Source of the DNA: an uncultured Bacteroidales bacterium
Lineage (GTDB): Bacteria; Bacteroidota; Bacteroidia; Bacteroidales; P3
Direction: 5' to 3'
DNA: 7,393 nucleotides
NCBI GenBank assembly: GCA_905236405.1
Contig: CAJOQB010000127.1
Location: 1 to 7,393 of the forward strand
Below, in pieces: positions 1 through 5,644 of the stretch. The notes beneath the pieces were generated by a model. The model had not been told where the DNA came from, ran no database searches, and saw nothing but the letters and a program-made list of their open reading frames with translations. The translations under genes and the position numbers were made by a program. Numbering within the stretch: the stretch's first letter is position 1; each line of letters opens with the position of its first letter.

Positions 1-205
1 AAAAGTAATCAACAACTTTGTGTCAATTTTTGTCGAACGGCGACCGTTTGCAGGAGAAAAACAACCTGTTGCGGACCACTGGCAAATAATAAATTTTCTA
101 AAATAGTCGCTTTGAAAGAATAGTATATCTATTTTTGTTTCAGAAAGATAGTTCGACAACCTATTGCATCGGAAAAGAAAAAAAACGACAATTGACGAAA
201 CAAAA
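1..205. other. AT-rich upstream intergenic region, no gene seen
   Basis: No convincing coding region is visible on either strand here. The stretch is clearly AT-richer than the genes that follow, as expected of intergenic DNA. It holds a small hairpin at 34-50 (seven pairs including one G-T wobble, loop 41-43) that is not followed by a T run on either strand, so it is not a standard terminator. It also holds a 12-base imperfect direct repeat (61-72 and 156-167, one mismatch), an 8-base inverted repeat (31-38 and 151-158), and a lone match to the Bacteroidota -7 element at 130-137. What lies further upstream is outside the window. Confidence 0.6.
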
Positions 206-236
206 TTTGGCAGTTTGATAATTAGTTGTACTTTTG
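206..236 (+). promoter_or_regulatory. Bacteroidota-type promoter for the rplM operon
   Basis: A -33 element TTTG at 206-209 is followed, after exactly 19 bases, by TACTTTTG at 229-236, which matches the Bacteroidota -7 consensus TAnnTTTG at every fixed position. This spacing and pair of elements are what the primary sigma factor of this phylum (RpoD/SigABfr type) is known to use. The start of transcription should fall a few bases after 236, around 241-244, which gives a leader of about 100 nt before the rplM start codon. A second TTTG at 214-217 has the wrong spacing. The match is direct; activity is inferred. Confidence 0.8.
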
Positions 237-240
237 CAAA

Positions 241-340
241 CTCTAAAAATAGTGTCGAGACGTCAGATTTTATGCCCGTTCGGACGGCTGGCACTGTTGG
301 AAGAAGAAGTAACAAATAAAAGAAACTGTCAAATTTAACA
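241..340 (+). promoter_or_regulatory. rplM 5' leader, candidate autoregulatory RNA
   Basis: The predicted transcript carries about 100 untranslated bases before the L13 start. The 5' half can fold. One option pairs AGTGTC (251-256) with GGCACT (290-295), six pairs with one U-G wobble, enclosing a small hairpin CCGT (276-279) / ACGG (284-287) with a UCGG loop. A competing option pairs TGCC (273-276) with GGCA (290-293), stacked on CGT/ACG (277-279 / 284-286). The 3' half (about 297-340) is A-rich and likely unstructured, which suits SD-independent initiation. Leaders bound by L13 are known in other bacteria; the same role here is inference, and the short stems could be chance. Confidence 0.35.
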
Positions 341-796
341 ATGAGTACATTAAGTTACAAGACCGTATCGGCAAACAAGGCTACCGTTAAGAAAGAATGG
401 GTACTGGTCGATGCTGAAGGCCAGACTGTAGGTCGCCTCGCAACGAGAGTTGCCAATATCCTGAGAGGCAAGACGAAGCCCTCGTTCACCCCGCATGTTG
501 ACTGCGGCGACAATGTCATCATCATCAATGCTGAGAAGATTGTTCTGACGGGCAAAAAGATGACTGACAAGATCTATCAGCGCTACACCGGCTATCCTGG
601 CGGACAGCGCGAAACCACCCCCATCAAGGTGCTGGCCACCCACCCCGAGCGTGTTCTCGAACACGCTATCAAAGGCATGCTGCCCAAGAACCGTCTGGGC
701 GCTCAGCTCTACCGCAACCTGTATGTCTATGCAGGCACCGAGCATCCCCACCAAGGTCAGAACCCCAAAGTGATTAACATTAACGACATTAGATAA
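341..796 (+). CDS. rplM: 50S ribosomal protein L13 (uL13)
   Basis: L13 is an early-assembling protein of the large ribosomal subunit that binds 23S rRNA. The 151-residue product has the usual bacterial length (about 140-150) with a short N-terminal extension. Family landmarks are all present: VDAEGQTVGRLA (23-34), HVDCGDNVIIINAEKI (52-67) followed by LTGKK (69-73), HPERVLEHAIKGMLPKNRLG (101-120) and LYVYAGTEHPH (127-137). The ATG at 341 is preceded by an A-rich stretch with no Shine-Dalgarno motif, normal for Bacteroidota. It is the first gene after the consensus promoter at 206-236, and rpsI starts four bases after its TAA stop, so the two are surely cotranscribed and probably translationally coupled, as in most bacteria. 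Confidence 0.98.
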   Translation: MSTLSYKTVSANKATVKKEWVLVDAEGQTVGRLATRVANILRGKTKPSFTPHVDCGDNVIIINAEKIVLTGKKMTDKIYQRYTGYPGGQRETTPIKVLATHPERVLEHAIKGMLPKNRLGAQLYRNLYVYAGTEHPHQGQNPKVININDIR

Positions 797-800
797 GATC

Positions 801-1187
801 ATGGAAGTTATCAATACTATCGGTAGAAGAAAAACCGCTGTTGCCCGCATCTATATGACCCCCGGCACCGGCAAAATCACTGTCAACAAAAGAGATTACA
901 AGGAATACTTCACCACTGGTCCTCTGCAATTCATCGTCAACCAGGCTTTCCAAGTGGCCGACGCTGAAGGCAAATGGGATGTGAAAGCCAACCTCGACGG
1001 TGGCGGCATCACCGGCCAGGCCGAAGCACTGCGTATGGCCATCGCCCGCGCCCTGTGCGAGAACAACATCGAAGACCGTCCCGCCCTGAAGGCCAAAGGT
1101 CTGCTGATGCGTGACCCCCGTATGGTGGAGCGTAAGAAACCCGGCCAGCCCAAAGCACGCAAACGCTTCCAGTTCAGCAAACGTTAG
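801..1187 (+). CDS. rpsI: 30S ribosomal protein S9 (uS9)
   Basis: S9 belongs to the head of the small subunit; its basic C-terminal tail reaches the P site and contacts the anticodon stem-loop of tRNA. The 128-residue product is full length. The N-terminal signature GRRKTAVARIY (8-18), the glycine-rich GGGITGQAEALRMAIARAL (67-85), and the tail RDPRMVERKKPGQPKARKR (104-122) ending in SKR are all diagnostic, and the conserved terminal Lys-Arg is intact. The start lies only four bases (gatc) after the rplM stop, with no Shine-Dalgarno site, so initiation may depend on ribosomes finishing rplM. It is followed by a 121-base gap rather than a tight junction to rpsB. Confidence 0.98.
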   Translation: MEVINTIGRRKTAVARIYMTPGTGKITVNKRDYKEYFTTGPLQFIVNQAFQVADAEGKWDVKANLDGGGITGQAEALRMAIARALCENNIEDRPALKAKGLLMRDPRMVERKKPGQPKARKRFQFSKR

Positions 1188-1308
1188 TCTTTTGCGAGCT
1201 TGACAAGCAGAATAAATTATTGTTTAGTATCCAAATTGCAGAGACTTCAGTCAGCAAGAACTACTTTGCAATTGGTTATTTAAGGAATGTAAACATACAA
1301 AAAGAAAC
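1188..1308 (+). promoter_or_regulatory. rpsB leader with strong hairpin, candidate S2 control site
   Basis: The gap between rpsI and rpsB is long for this operon and AT-rich. CCAAATTGCAGAG (1231-1243) pairs with CTTTGCAATTGG (1264-1275) to give about twelve pairs with one bulged A and one G-U wobble; the 20-base apical region (1244-1263) can close further by CTT (1245-1247) with AAG (1256-1258). No T run follows, so it is not an intrinsic terminator. In enterobacteria S2 is known to repress rpsB-tsf through a structured leader; an equivalent here is inference. No full match to TTTG-N19-TAnnTTTG is present, so whether the leader starts its own transcript or lies inside the operon mRNA is open. 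Confidence 0.45.
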
Positions 1309-2127
1309 ATGACAGAACTTAAATTCGAAGAATTACTGGATGCAGGTTGTCACTTCGGACACCTGAAAAGAAAATGGAATCCCAAAATGGCTCCCTATAT
1401 CTTCAAGGAGCACAACGGTATCCACGTTATCGATTTGCAGAAGACCATCGCCAAAGCCGACGAGGCTGCCGCCGCTCTGAAGCAAATCGCCAAATCGGGC
1501 AAAAAAGTCCTTTTCGTCGCCACCAAGAAACAGGCCAAAGAGGTTGTCGCCGACATGGTTAAACCTGTTGACATGCCTTTCGTGACCGAGCGTTGGCCGG
1601 GCGGTATGCTCACCAACTTCACCACTATCCGCAAGGCTGTGAAGAAGATGAACTCCCTCGACGCCATGATGAAGGACAAAGAATTCAACAATATCTCCAA
1701 GCGTGAGCGTCTGCAGATTCAGCGTGAGCGTGCCAAACTGGACAAGAACCTGGGTAGTATTGCCGATCTTACCCGTCTGCCCAGCGCACTGTTCATCGTC
1801 GACATCAACAAAGAGCACATTGCCGTCGCCGAGGCTCGTCGCCTGAACATCCCCACTTTCGCTATCGTTGACACCAACACCAACCCCGAACTCATCGACT
1901 TCCCCATCCCCGCCAACGACGATGCATCGAAATCGATCGCTGCCATCCTGAAATACATGGTCGAGGCCATCCAGGAAGGTCTGAACGAGCGTATGCTCGA
2001 CAAGGATGCCGCTGCCGAAGAGGCTGAAGGTGCCGACACCGCCGCTGCCGAAGAGGCTCCCGAGCGTCGCGAAGAGCGCACTCGCCGTCCTCGCCGCAAC
2101 GCCCCCAAGAAAGAGGAAGAAAAATAA
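1309..2127 (+). CDS. rpsB: 30S ribosomal protein S2 (uS2)
   Basis: S2 is a late-assembling small-subunit protein on the solvent side between head and body, needed to recruit S1 where present. The 272-residue product shows the S2 landmarks: DAGCHFGHLKRKWNPKMAPY (11-30), IHVIDLQKT (38-46), RWPGGMLTNFTTIRK (95-109), and VDTNTNPELIDFPIPANDDA (187-206). The family core ends near residue 228. The rest (about 231-272) is an added low-complexity tail: first acidic and Ala/Glu-rich (232-250), then Arg-rich (252-263), then Lys/Glu (267-272), making the protein about 30 residues longer than that of E. coli. The ATG at 1309 fits the family N-terminus. An AAGGA at 1282-1286 is too far upstream to serve as a normal ribosome site. 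tsf follows after 31 bases. Confidence 0.98.
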   Translation: MTELKFEELLDAGCHFGHLKRKWNPKMAPYIFKEHNGIHVIDLQKTIAKADEAAAALKQIAKSGKKVLFVATKKQAKEVVADMVKPVDMPFVTERWPGGMLTNFTTIRKAVKKMNSLDAMMKDKEFNNISKRERLQIQRERAKLDKNLGSIADLTRLPSALFIVDINKEHIAVAEARRLNIPTFAIVDTNTNPELIDFPIPANDDASKSIAAILKYMVEAIQEGLNERMLDKDAAAEEAEGADTAAAEEAPERREERTRRPRRNAPKKEEEK

Positions 2128-2144
2128 CATTTCATCATCATTTT

Positions 2145-2149
2145 AAGGA
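2145..2149 (+). promoter_or_regulatory. Shine-Dalgarno-like site before tsf
   Basis: AAGGA lies nine bases before the tsf ATG at 2159, a proper spacing for pairing with the 16S rRNA 3' end. It stands out because the other starts in this window lack such a site, and it supports the choice of 2159 as the start. The flanks are AT-rich and likely unstructured. Confidence 0.5.
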
Positions 2150-2158
2150 ATAAAGATT

Positions 2159-3148
2159 ATGGCAAATATAACCGCTTCTGATGTTAACAAATTGCGCCAA
2201 CTGACCGGCGTAGGCATGATGGACTGCAAGAAAGCCCTTGTAGAGTGCGACGGCGACTTCGACAAAGCCATCGACTTCCTCCGTCAGAAAGGCCAGAAAA
2301 TGGCTGCCAAACGTGCCGACCGCGACGCCAACGAAGGTGTTGTCCTCGCCAAAGCCAACGGCGGTCATGGTGCCCTCATCATGCTCAGCTGCGAGACCGA
2401 CTTCGTGGCCACCAATGCAGACTTCATCGCTTTCGCCCAGTCGATTATCGACAACGCCATGGAGAAGAACCTCCAGACCAAGGACGAGGTGCTGGACATG
2501 CAGCTCGATGGCCGTGCCGTCCGCGACCTGATTACCGACCAGATTGGTAAAATCGGTGAGAAGATTGAGCTGGCTCACTTCGAGGTTGTCGACGCCGCCA
2601 AGGTCTACGCCTACATCCACCCGGGTAACCGTATGGCTTCCATCGTGGGCATGTCGAAGGAAGGCTTCGACGAGGTGGGTCACAATGTCGCCATGCAGGT
2701 CGTCGCCATGCGTCCTGTGGCGCTTGACGAGAGCTCCGTGCCTCAGAACATCATCGACAACGAGCTCAGCGTCGCTGTCGAGAAGACCAAAGAAGAACAG
2801 ATTCACAAGGCTGTCGAGGCCGCCCTCAAGAAGGCTGGCATCAACCCCGCACACGTCGACACCGACGAGCACATCAGCTCCAACACTGCCAAAGGTTGGC
2901 TGACCGAGGAGCAGGCTGCTCAGGCTCGCGAAATCAAGGTGAAGGTGGCCGAAGAGAAGGCTCAGAACCTCAACGAGGGTATGATCCAGAACATCGCCAA
3001 GGGTCGTCTGAACAAGTTCTTCCAAGAGAACACCCTGATGAACCAGGAGTACATCATGGAAAGCAAAGTGTCGGTGAAGGACTTCATCGCCCGTACCGAC
3101 AAAGAGCTGAAGTGCACTGGCTTCAAGCGTCTCGAACTGGGTGCCTAA
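2159..3148 (+). CDS. tsf: Translation elongation factor Ts
   Basis: EF-Ts is the cytosolic nucleotide-exchange factor that releases GDP from EF-Tu. The N-terminal UBA-like domain is clear: LRQLTGVGMMDCKKALVEC (12-30) and DFDKAIDFLRQKG (33-45). The EF-Tu contact motif TDFV sits at 80-83 inside CETDFVATN; its Asp and Phe are the residues that act on the Mg2+ and switch region of EF-Tu. Further landmarks are YIHPGNRMASIVGM (152-165) and HNVAMQVVAMRP (175-186), a charged helical segment (about 205-290), and the closing VSVKDFIA (304-311). At 329 residues it is longer than the E. coli protein (about 283), mostly through the 185-290 region; I recall similar lengths in other Bacteroidota. It ends the r-protein operon, 34 bases before the terminator stem. 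Confidence 0.98.
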   Translation: MANITASDVNKLRQLTGVGMMDCKKALVECDGDFDKAIDFLRQKGQKMAAKRADRDANEGVVLAKANGGHGALIMLSCETDFVATNADFIAFAQSIIDNAMEKNLQTKDEVLDMQLDGRAVRDLITDQIGKIGEKIELAHFEVVDAAKVYAYIHPGNRMASIVGMSKEGFDEVGHNVAMQVVAMRPVALDESSVPQNIIDNELSVAVEKTKEEQIHKAVEAALKKAGINPAHVDTDEHISSNTAKGWLTEEQAAQAREIKVKVAEEKAQNLNEGMIQNIAKGRLNKFFQENTLMNQEYIMESKVSVKDFIARTDKELKCTGFKRLELGA

Positions 3149-3182
3149 CCAAGGATGGTTTATACAGAATTAATGTGATACG

Positions 3183-3213
3183 AAGCGGTCGCACAATCGC
3201 GACCGCTTTTTTT
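3183..3213 (+). terminator. Intrinsic terminator after tsf
   Basis: AAGCGGTCGC (3183-3192) and GCGACCGCTT (3199-3208) form a perfect ten-pair, GC-rich stem with a six-base loop (3193-3198), and the descending arm runs straight into seven consecutive Ts (3207-3213). This is a textbook Rho-independent terminator on the + strand for the rplM-rpsI-rpsB-tsf operon. The left flank has no A run, so it should not work well on the - strand. It ends 14 bases before the next start codon. Confidence 0.93.
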
Positions 3214-3227
3214 ATTCTCCTACAACC

Positions 3228-3905
3228 ATGGGCAAAAAGAAGCAGAAATACTACGTGGTATGGGCAGGCAAGCAACCCGGCATCTACGACAACTGGGAGG
3301 ATTGCAGCCTTCAGGTCAACGGGGTGAACGGCGCACAATACAAATCGTACGAGAGTCTCGACGTGGCACAGGAGGCGTTCCGCTTGGGACCGGAGATGTC
3401 CTCCCATCTGAGCAGCACCCAGAAAGACAACGTCCTGCTCTCGGTCGACCCCTCGGGGATGACCGTGGTGAAGCCCGATGCCGACCCCTCTGCCCCGTTG
3501 CCCGAGATGAACGCACTGGCGGTCGACGCTGCCTGCAGCGGCAACCCGGGTGTGATGGAGTATCAAGGGGTCTATGTAGCAACCCGCACCCAACTGTTTC
3601 ACTTCAAATCGCCCTGCGGCACCAACAACATCGGCGAGTTCTTAGCCATCGTCCATGCGTTGGCCTACCTGAAGAAGAACCGGCTCGACATGGTGGTCTA
3701 CTCCGACTCGGTGAACGCCATCAACTGGGTTCGGGCAAAAGAATGCCGCACCAAGCTGCCCTACAACGAGCAGACAGACCAACTCTACAGCATCATCCGT
3801 CGTGCCGAAGCGTGGCTCCACAACAACACCTACACCACCGAGATACGCAAGTGGGACACCGAGTTGTGGGGCGAGATACCTGCCGACTTCAACCGCAAAC
3901 ACTGA
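3228..3905 (+). CDS. rnhA: Ribonuclease H1 with viroplasmin-type N-terminal domain
   Basis: RNase H1 cuts the RNA strand of RNA:DNA hybrids in the cytosol, clearing R-loops and primers. Residues 7-51 form the hybrid-binding (viroplasmin) domain: YYVVWAGKQPGIYDNWEDC (8-26), then QYKSYESLDVAQEAF (37-51). A linker (about 52-93) leads to the catalytic domain. The metal-binding acids are D100 (in VDAACSGNPG), E137 (NNIGEF), D160 (YSDS) and D220 (WGEIPADF). Spacings E137-D160 (23) and D160-D220 (60) equal those of the Bacillus halodurans enzyme (E109, D132, D192), and E216 matches its E188, which stands in for the E. coli catalytic-loop histidine (H124). So it is of the B. halodurans type and should be active. 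At 225 residues it has a longer linker than that enzyme (196). The start at 3228 places the conserved YYVVW segment right after a Lys-rich leader. Confidence 0.93.
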   Translation: MGKKKQKYYVVWAGKQPGIYDNWEDCSLQVNGVNGAQYKSYESLDVAQEAFRLGPEMSSHLSSTQKDNVLLSVDPSGMTVVKPDADPSAPLPEMNALAVDAACSGNPGVMEYQGVYVATRTQLFHFKSPCGTNNIGEFLAIVHALAYLKKNRLDMVVYSDSVNAINWVRAKECRTKLPYNEQTDQLYSIIRRAEAWLHNNTYTTEIRKWDTELWGEIPADFNRKH

Positions 3906-3908
3906 GTC

Positions 3909-4796
3909 ATGAACACCACCCGTCTGCGTTTTCCCTCCAACAAAGTCCGCGACATCGAACGCTGCCTCCGCAGCGAACTGTCGTCACACTATCCCGAGGG
4001 CGAGGCTCTGTCGATGATGGCCTTGCTCTTCGAAGGCTTTTTGGGATGGGACACCACGCAGCGGCTGCTGCATCGCGACGACACCATCAACCAATCGGAC
4101 CTGCTCCGTTTCCACTGGGCCGTGGAGGACTTGCTGCACGACCGACCCATCCAGCACATCGTGGGATACACCTGGTTCTGCGACTGCAAAATCGGCGTCG
4201 ACCCCTCGGTGCTGATTCCGCGACCCGAGACCGAAGAGATGGTGTTGCAGACCATCCAACAGCTGCAAGCCACCCCGCCACACACCATCCTCGACCTCTG
4301 CACCGGCAGCGGTTGCATCGCCATCGCGTTGGCCAAAGCCTTTCCGCAAGCCGACGTCACCGCCATCGACCTCTCCTCCGAGGCATTGCAAAAAGCCCAG
4401 GAGAATGCCGAGGCTAACCATGTCGCCATCCGTTTCTTTCAGGACGACCTCCTCTCTCCCACCCTTCCGTTGGAGCGTTACGACCTTATCGTCAGCAACC
4501 CGCCCTACATCCCCCTGTCCGAGTCGGCCAGCATGGACAAGAACGTGACGGCACATGAGCCGCACATGGCCCTCTTCGTCCCCGACGACGACCCCCTCTG
4601 TTTCTACCAAGCCATCGGACAGTTGGCTGTCAGTCGACTGGAACGCCACGGATGGCTGGTGCTCGAGACACACGAGACCCTTGCCGAAGAGACCCGACAA
4701 CTGCTGTTGTCCATGGGCTTCTCGGCTACCTTGCACAAAGACTTCCGCGACCGCAACCGAAAGATTGTGGCGCAGTTCTCACAAAAAAATGATTAG
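3909..4796 (+). CDS. prmC: Release factor glutamine N5-methyltransferase PrmC (HemK)
   Basis: PrmC uses S-adenosylmethionine to methylate the glutamine of the GGQ motif in peptide-release factors RF1 and RF2, raising termination efficiency. The 295-residue product has the N-terminal helical release-factor-binding domain (about 12-85; note DRPIQHIVGYTWF, 78-90), the PRPETE segment (104-109), SAM motif I LDLCTGSGCIAIALA (128-142), the acidic end of strand 2 (AIDLS, 152-156), and the catalytic NPPY at 197-200 in YDLIVSNPPYIPLSE. HEPHMALF (216-223) and the C-terminal strand RNRKIVAQF (282-290) also fit. The ATG is three bases after the RNase H stop, so the two genes are one unit. The older name HemK (protoporphyrinogen oxidation) is a superseded assignment. 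Confidence 0.97.
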   Translation: MNTTRLRFPSNKVRDIERCLRSELSSHYPEGEALSMMALLFEGFLGWDTTQRLLHRDDTINQSDLLRFHWAVEDLLHDRPIQHIVGYTWFCDCKIGVDPSVLIPRPETEEMVLQTIQQLQATPPHTILDLCTGSGCIAIALAKAFPQADVTAIDLSSEALQKAQENAEANHVAIRFFQDDLLSPTLPLERYDLIVSNPPYIPLSESASMDKNVTAHEPHMALFVPDDDPLCFYQAIGQLAVSRLERHGWLVLETHETLAEETRQLLLSMGFSATLHKDFRDRNRKIVAQFSQKND

Positions 4797-5548
4797 TCTC
4801 CTTTGTTGCCCAATGGAGTGGTACGTTTGGCCGGAGGACCCAGCTGCGGACGGTCCTGCGGCAGCTGCCCGTGTTTCTCCTCCCATTTCTGCTGCTCCTT
4901 CTCCATCATCTGACGTATCTCCTTGCGGAAGTCGCCAGCCATCCTTGCCTTCTCCGCGTCACGCGCCTCTTTGACCTGCAGCACATAGTCGGCACATTGC
5001 CGATAGCATGAAGCCTTGTAGTATTCTTGCCAGTAGAGGCCCATGGTGTCGGGGGTGCTTTGCACAGGGCACTCCATCTGCAACGCCTCGCCGCAACCGA
5101 TGAAAGCATCGCGATGCACCTCGCAGTCACCGTTGGGTATCACCACCTGCTGCAGCGACTCGCACCGAGCGAAAGCCCCCTCCTCTATCCGTTCCGTGGC
5201 CACAGGCAACGACATCGACTGCAACCGACTACAGCCTTGGAAAGCATGGTATTCCACCACCCGCATGGTGGCCGGCAGCGACACCGACACCACCTCGGTA
5301 CAGCCGGCAAAAGCTTCGGCGGCGACCGTCGTCACCTGGTAACGATGGCGACGATAGCGAACCTCCGACGGAATGGTGACCGCACCCTTGTAGCCGACGG
5401 CGTAGTTGCTCAAAGGGCCACACACCGCCACATTGTTCTTGTCGAGCACACGGTAATAGATGGGTTGCCCCTCGTTGGCCACCACAAACTGCTGTGCCCA
5501 CACAACCACGGGGAGACACAGCAACGCAATCAAAAGCAGACGTTTCAT
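4793..5548 (-). CDS. Small secreted BspA-like leucine-rich-repeat protein
   Basis: The 251-residue product starts with a clear signal peptide (MKR, hydrophobic 4-17, likely cut after A18 in VWA-QQ), so it is exported. After a beta-rich lead (about 20-78) come LRR_5 (BspA-type) repeats with a strict 23-residue period: AF at 79, 102, 125 and 148, each followed by a Cys three residues on and an L/I-P near position 13-14; the last repeat is partial. Residues about 190-226 form a highly charged, probably helical tail, then a Pro/Lys-rich end. No lipobox, membrane anchor or type IX sorting domain is apparent, so a periplasmic or secreted location is likely. BspA-like repeats mediate binding in some oral Bacteroidales; the function here is unknown. 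The stop overlaps that of prmC by two bases, tail to tail. Confidence 0.85.
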   Translation of the reverse strand: MKRLLLIALLCLPVVVWAQQFVVANEGQPIYYRVLDKNNVAVCGPLSNYAVGYKGAVTIPSEVRYRRHRYQVTTVAAEAFAGCTEVVSVSLPATMRVVEYHAFQGCSRLQSMSLPVATERIEEGAFARCESLQQVVIPNGDCEVHRDAFIGCGEALQMECPVQSTPDTMGLYWQEYYKASCYRQCADYVLQVKEARDAEKARMAGDFRKEIRQMMEKEQQKWEEKHGQLPQDRPQLGPPAKRTTPLGNKGD

Positions 5549-5604
5549 CGGACAGACGTTTTACGAGGTAACGCAATAACGGGAAAAATGTTGCATCCCC
5601 AGCA

Positions 5605-5612
5605 CAAACATA
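5605..5612 (-). promoter_or_regulatory. Candidate -7 element for the LRR gene
   Basis: Read on the - strand, 5612 to 5605 is TATGTTTG, a full match to the Bacteroidota -7 consensus TAnnTTTG. It sits 57-64 bases upstream of the LRR start codon, so transcription would begin near 5598-5601 and leave a leader of about 50 nt. No TTTG is found at the -33 position, so this is a half match and weaker than the rplM promoter. No equally good element was seen on the + strand for the divergent OmpA-family gene. Confidence 0.4.
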
Positions 5613-5644
5613 CTAAAAGAGCCTTGGTCGTCGTTATGCCGTGT

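Noticed and set aside
34..50. Hairpin as a terminator of an upstream gene
   Set aside because: The seven-pair stem with a three-base loop is followed by CAGGAG and not a T run, and the - strand reading also lacks one.
330..337. A - strand -7 match (TAAATTTG) just before rplM
   Set aside because: It would drive transcription away from rplM across the leader, has no supporting -33 element that I saw, and such matches arise easily in AT-rich DNA.
1191..1226. A separate promoter for rpsB-tsf
   Set aside because: TTTG at 1191-1194 and TATTGTTT at 1218-1225 resemble the two elements, but the second does not match TAnnTTTG and the spacing is 23, so it was not annotated.
1282..1292. AAGGA followed by an ATG-TAA start-stop in the rpsB leader
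   Set aside because: The spacing between AAGGA and this ATG is far too short for a ribosome site, and it is 22 bases from the true start; probably chance.
2138..3025. A 295-codon - strand open frame opposite tsf
   Set aside because: Antisense shadow of tsf, driven by GC-rich codons; no motif or start context supports it. The same holds for the - strand frame opposite rpsB (1333-2130) and opposite prmC (3984-4736).
3260..4417. A 385-codon + strand open frame across RNase H and prmC
   Set aside because: It lies out of frame over two well-identified genes with all catalytic motifs intact; the product is Arg/His/Pro-rich with no family resemblance.
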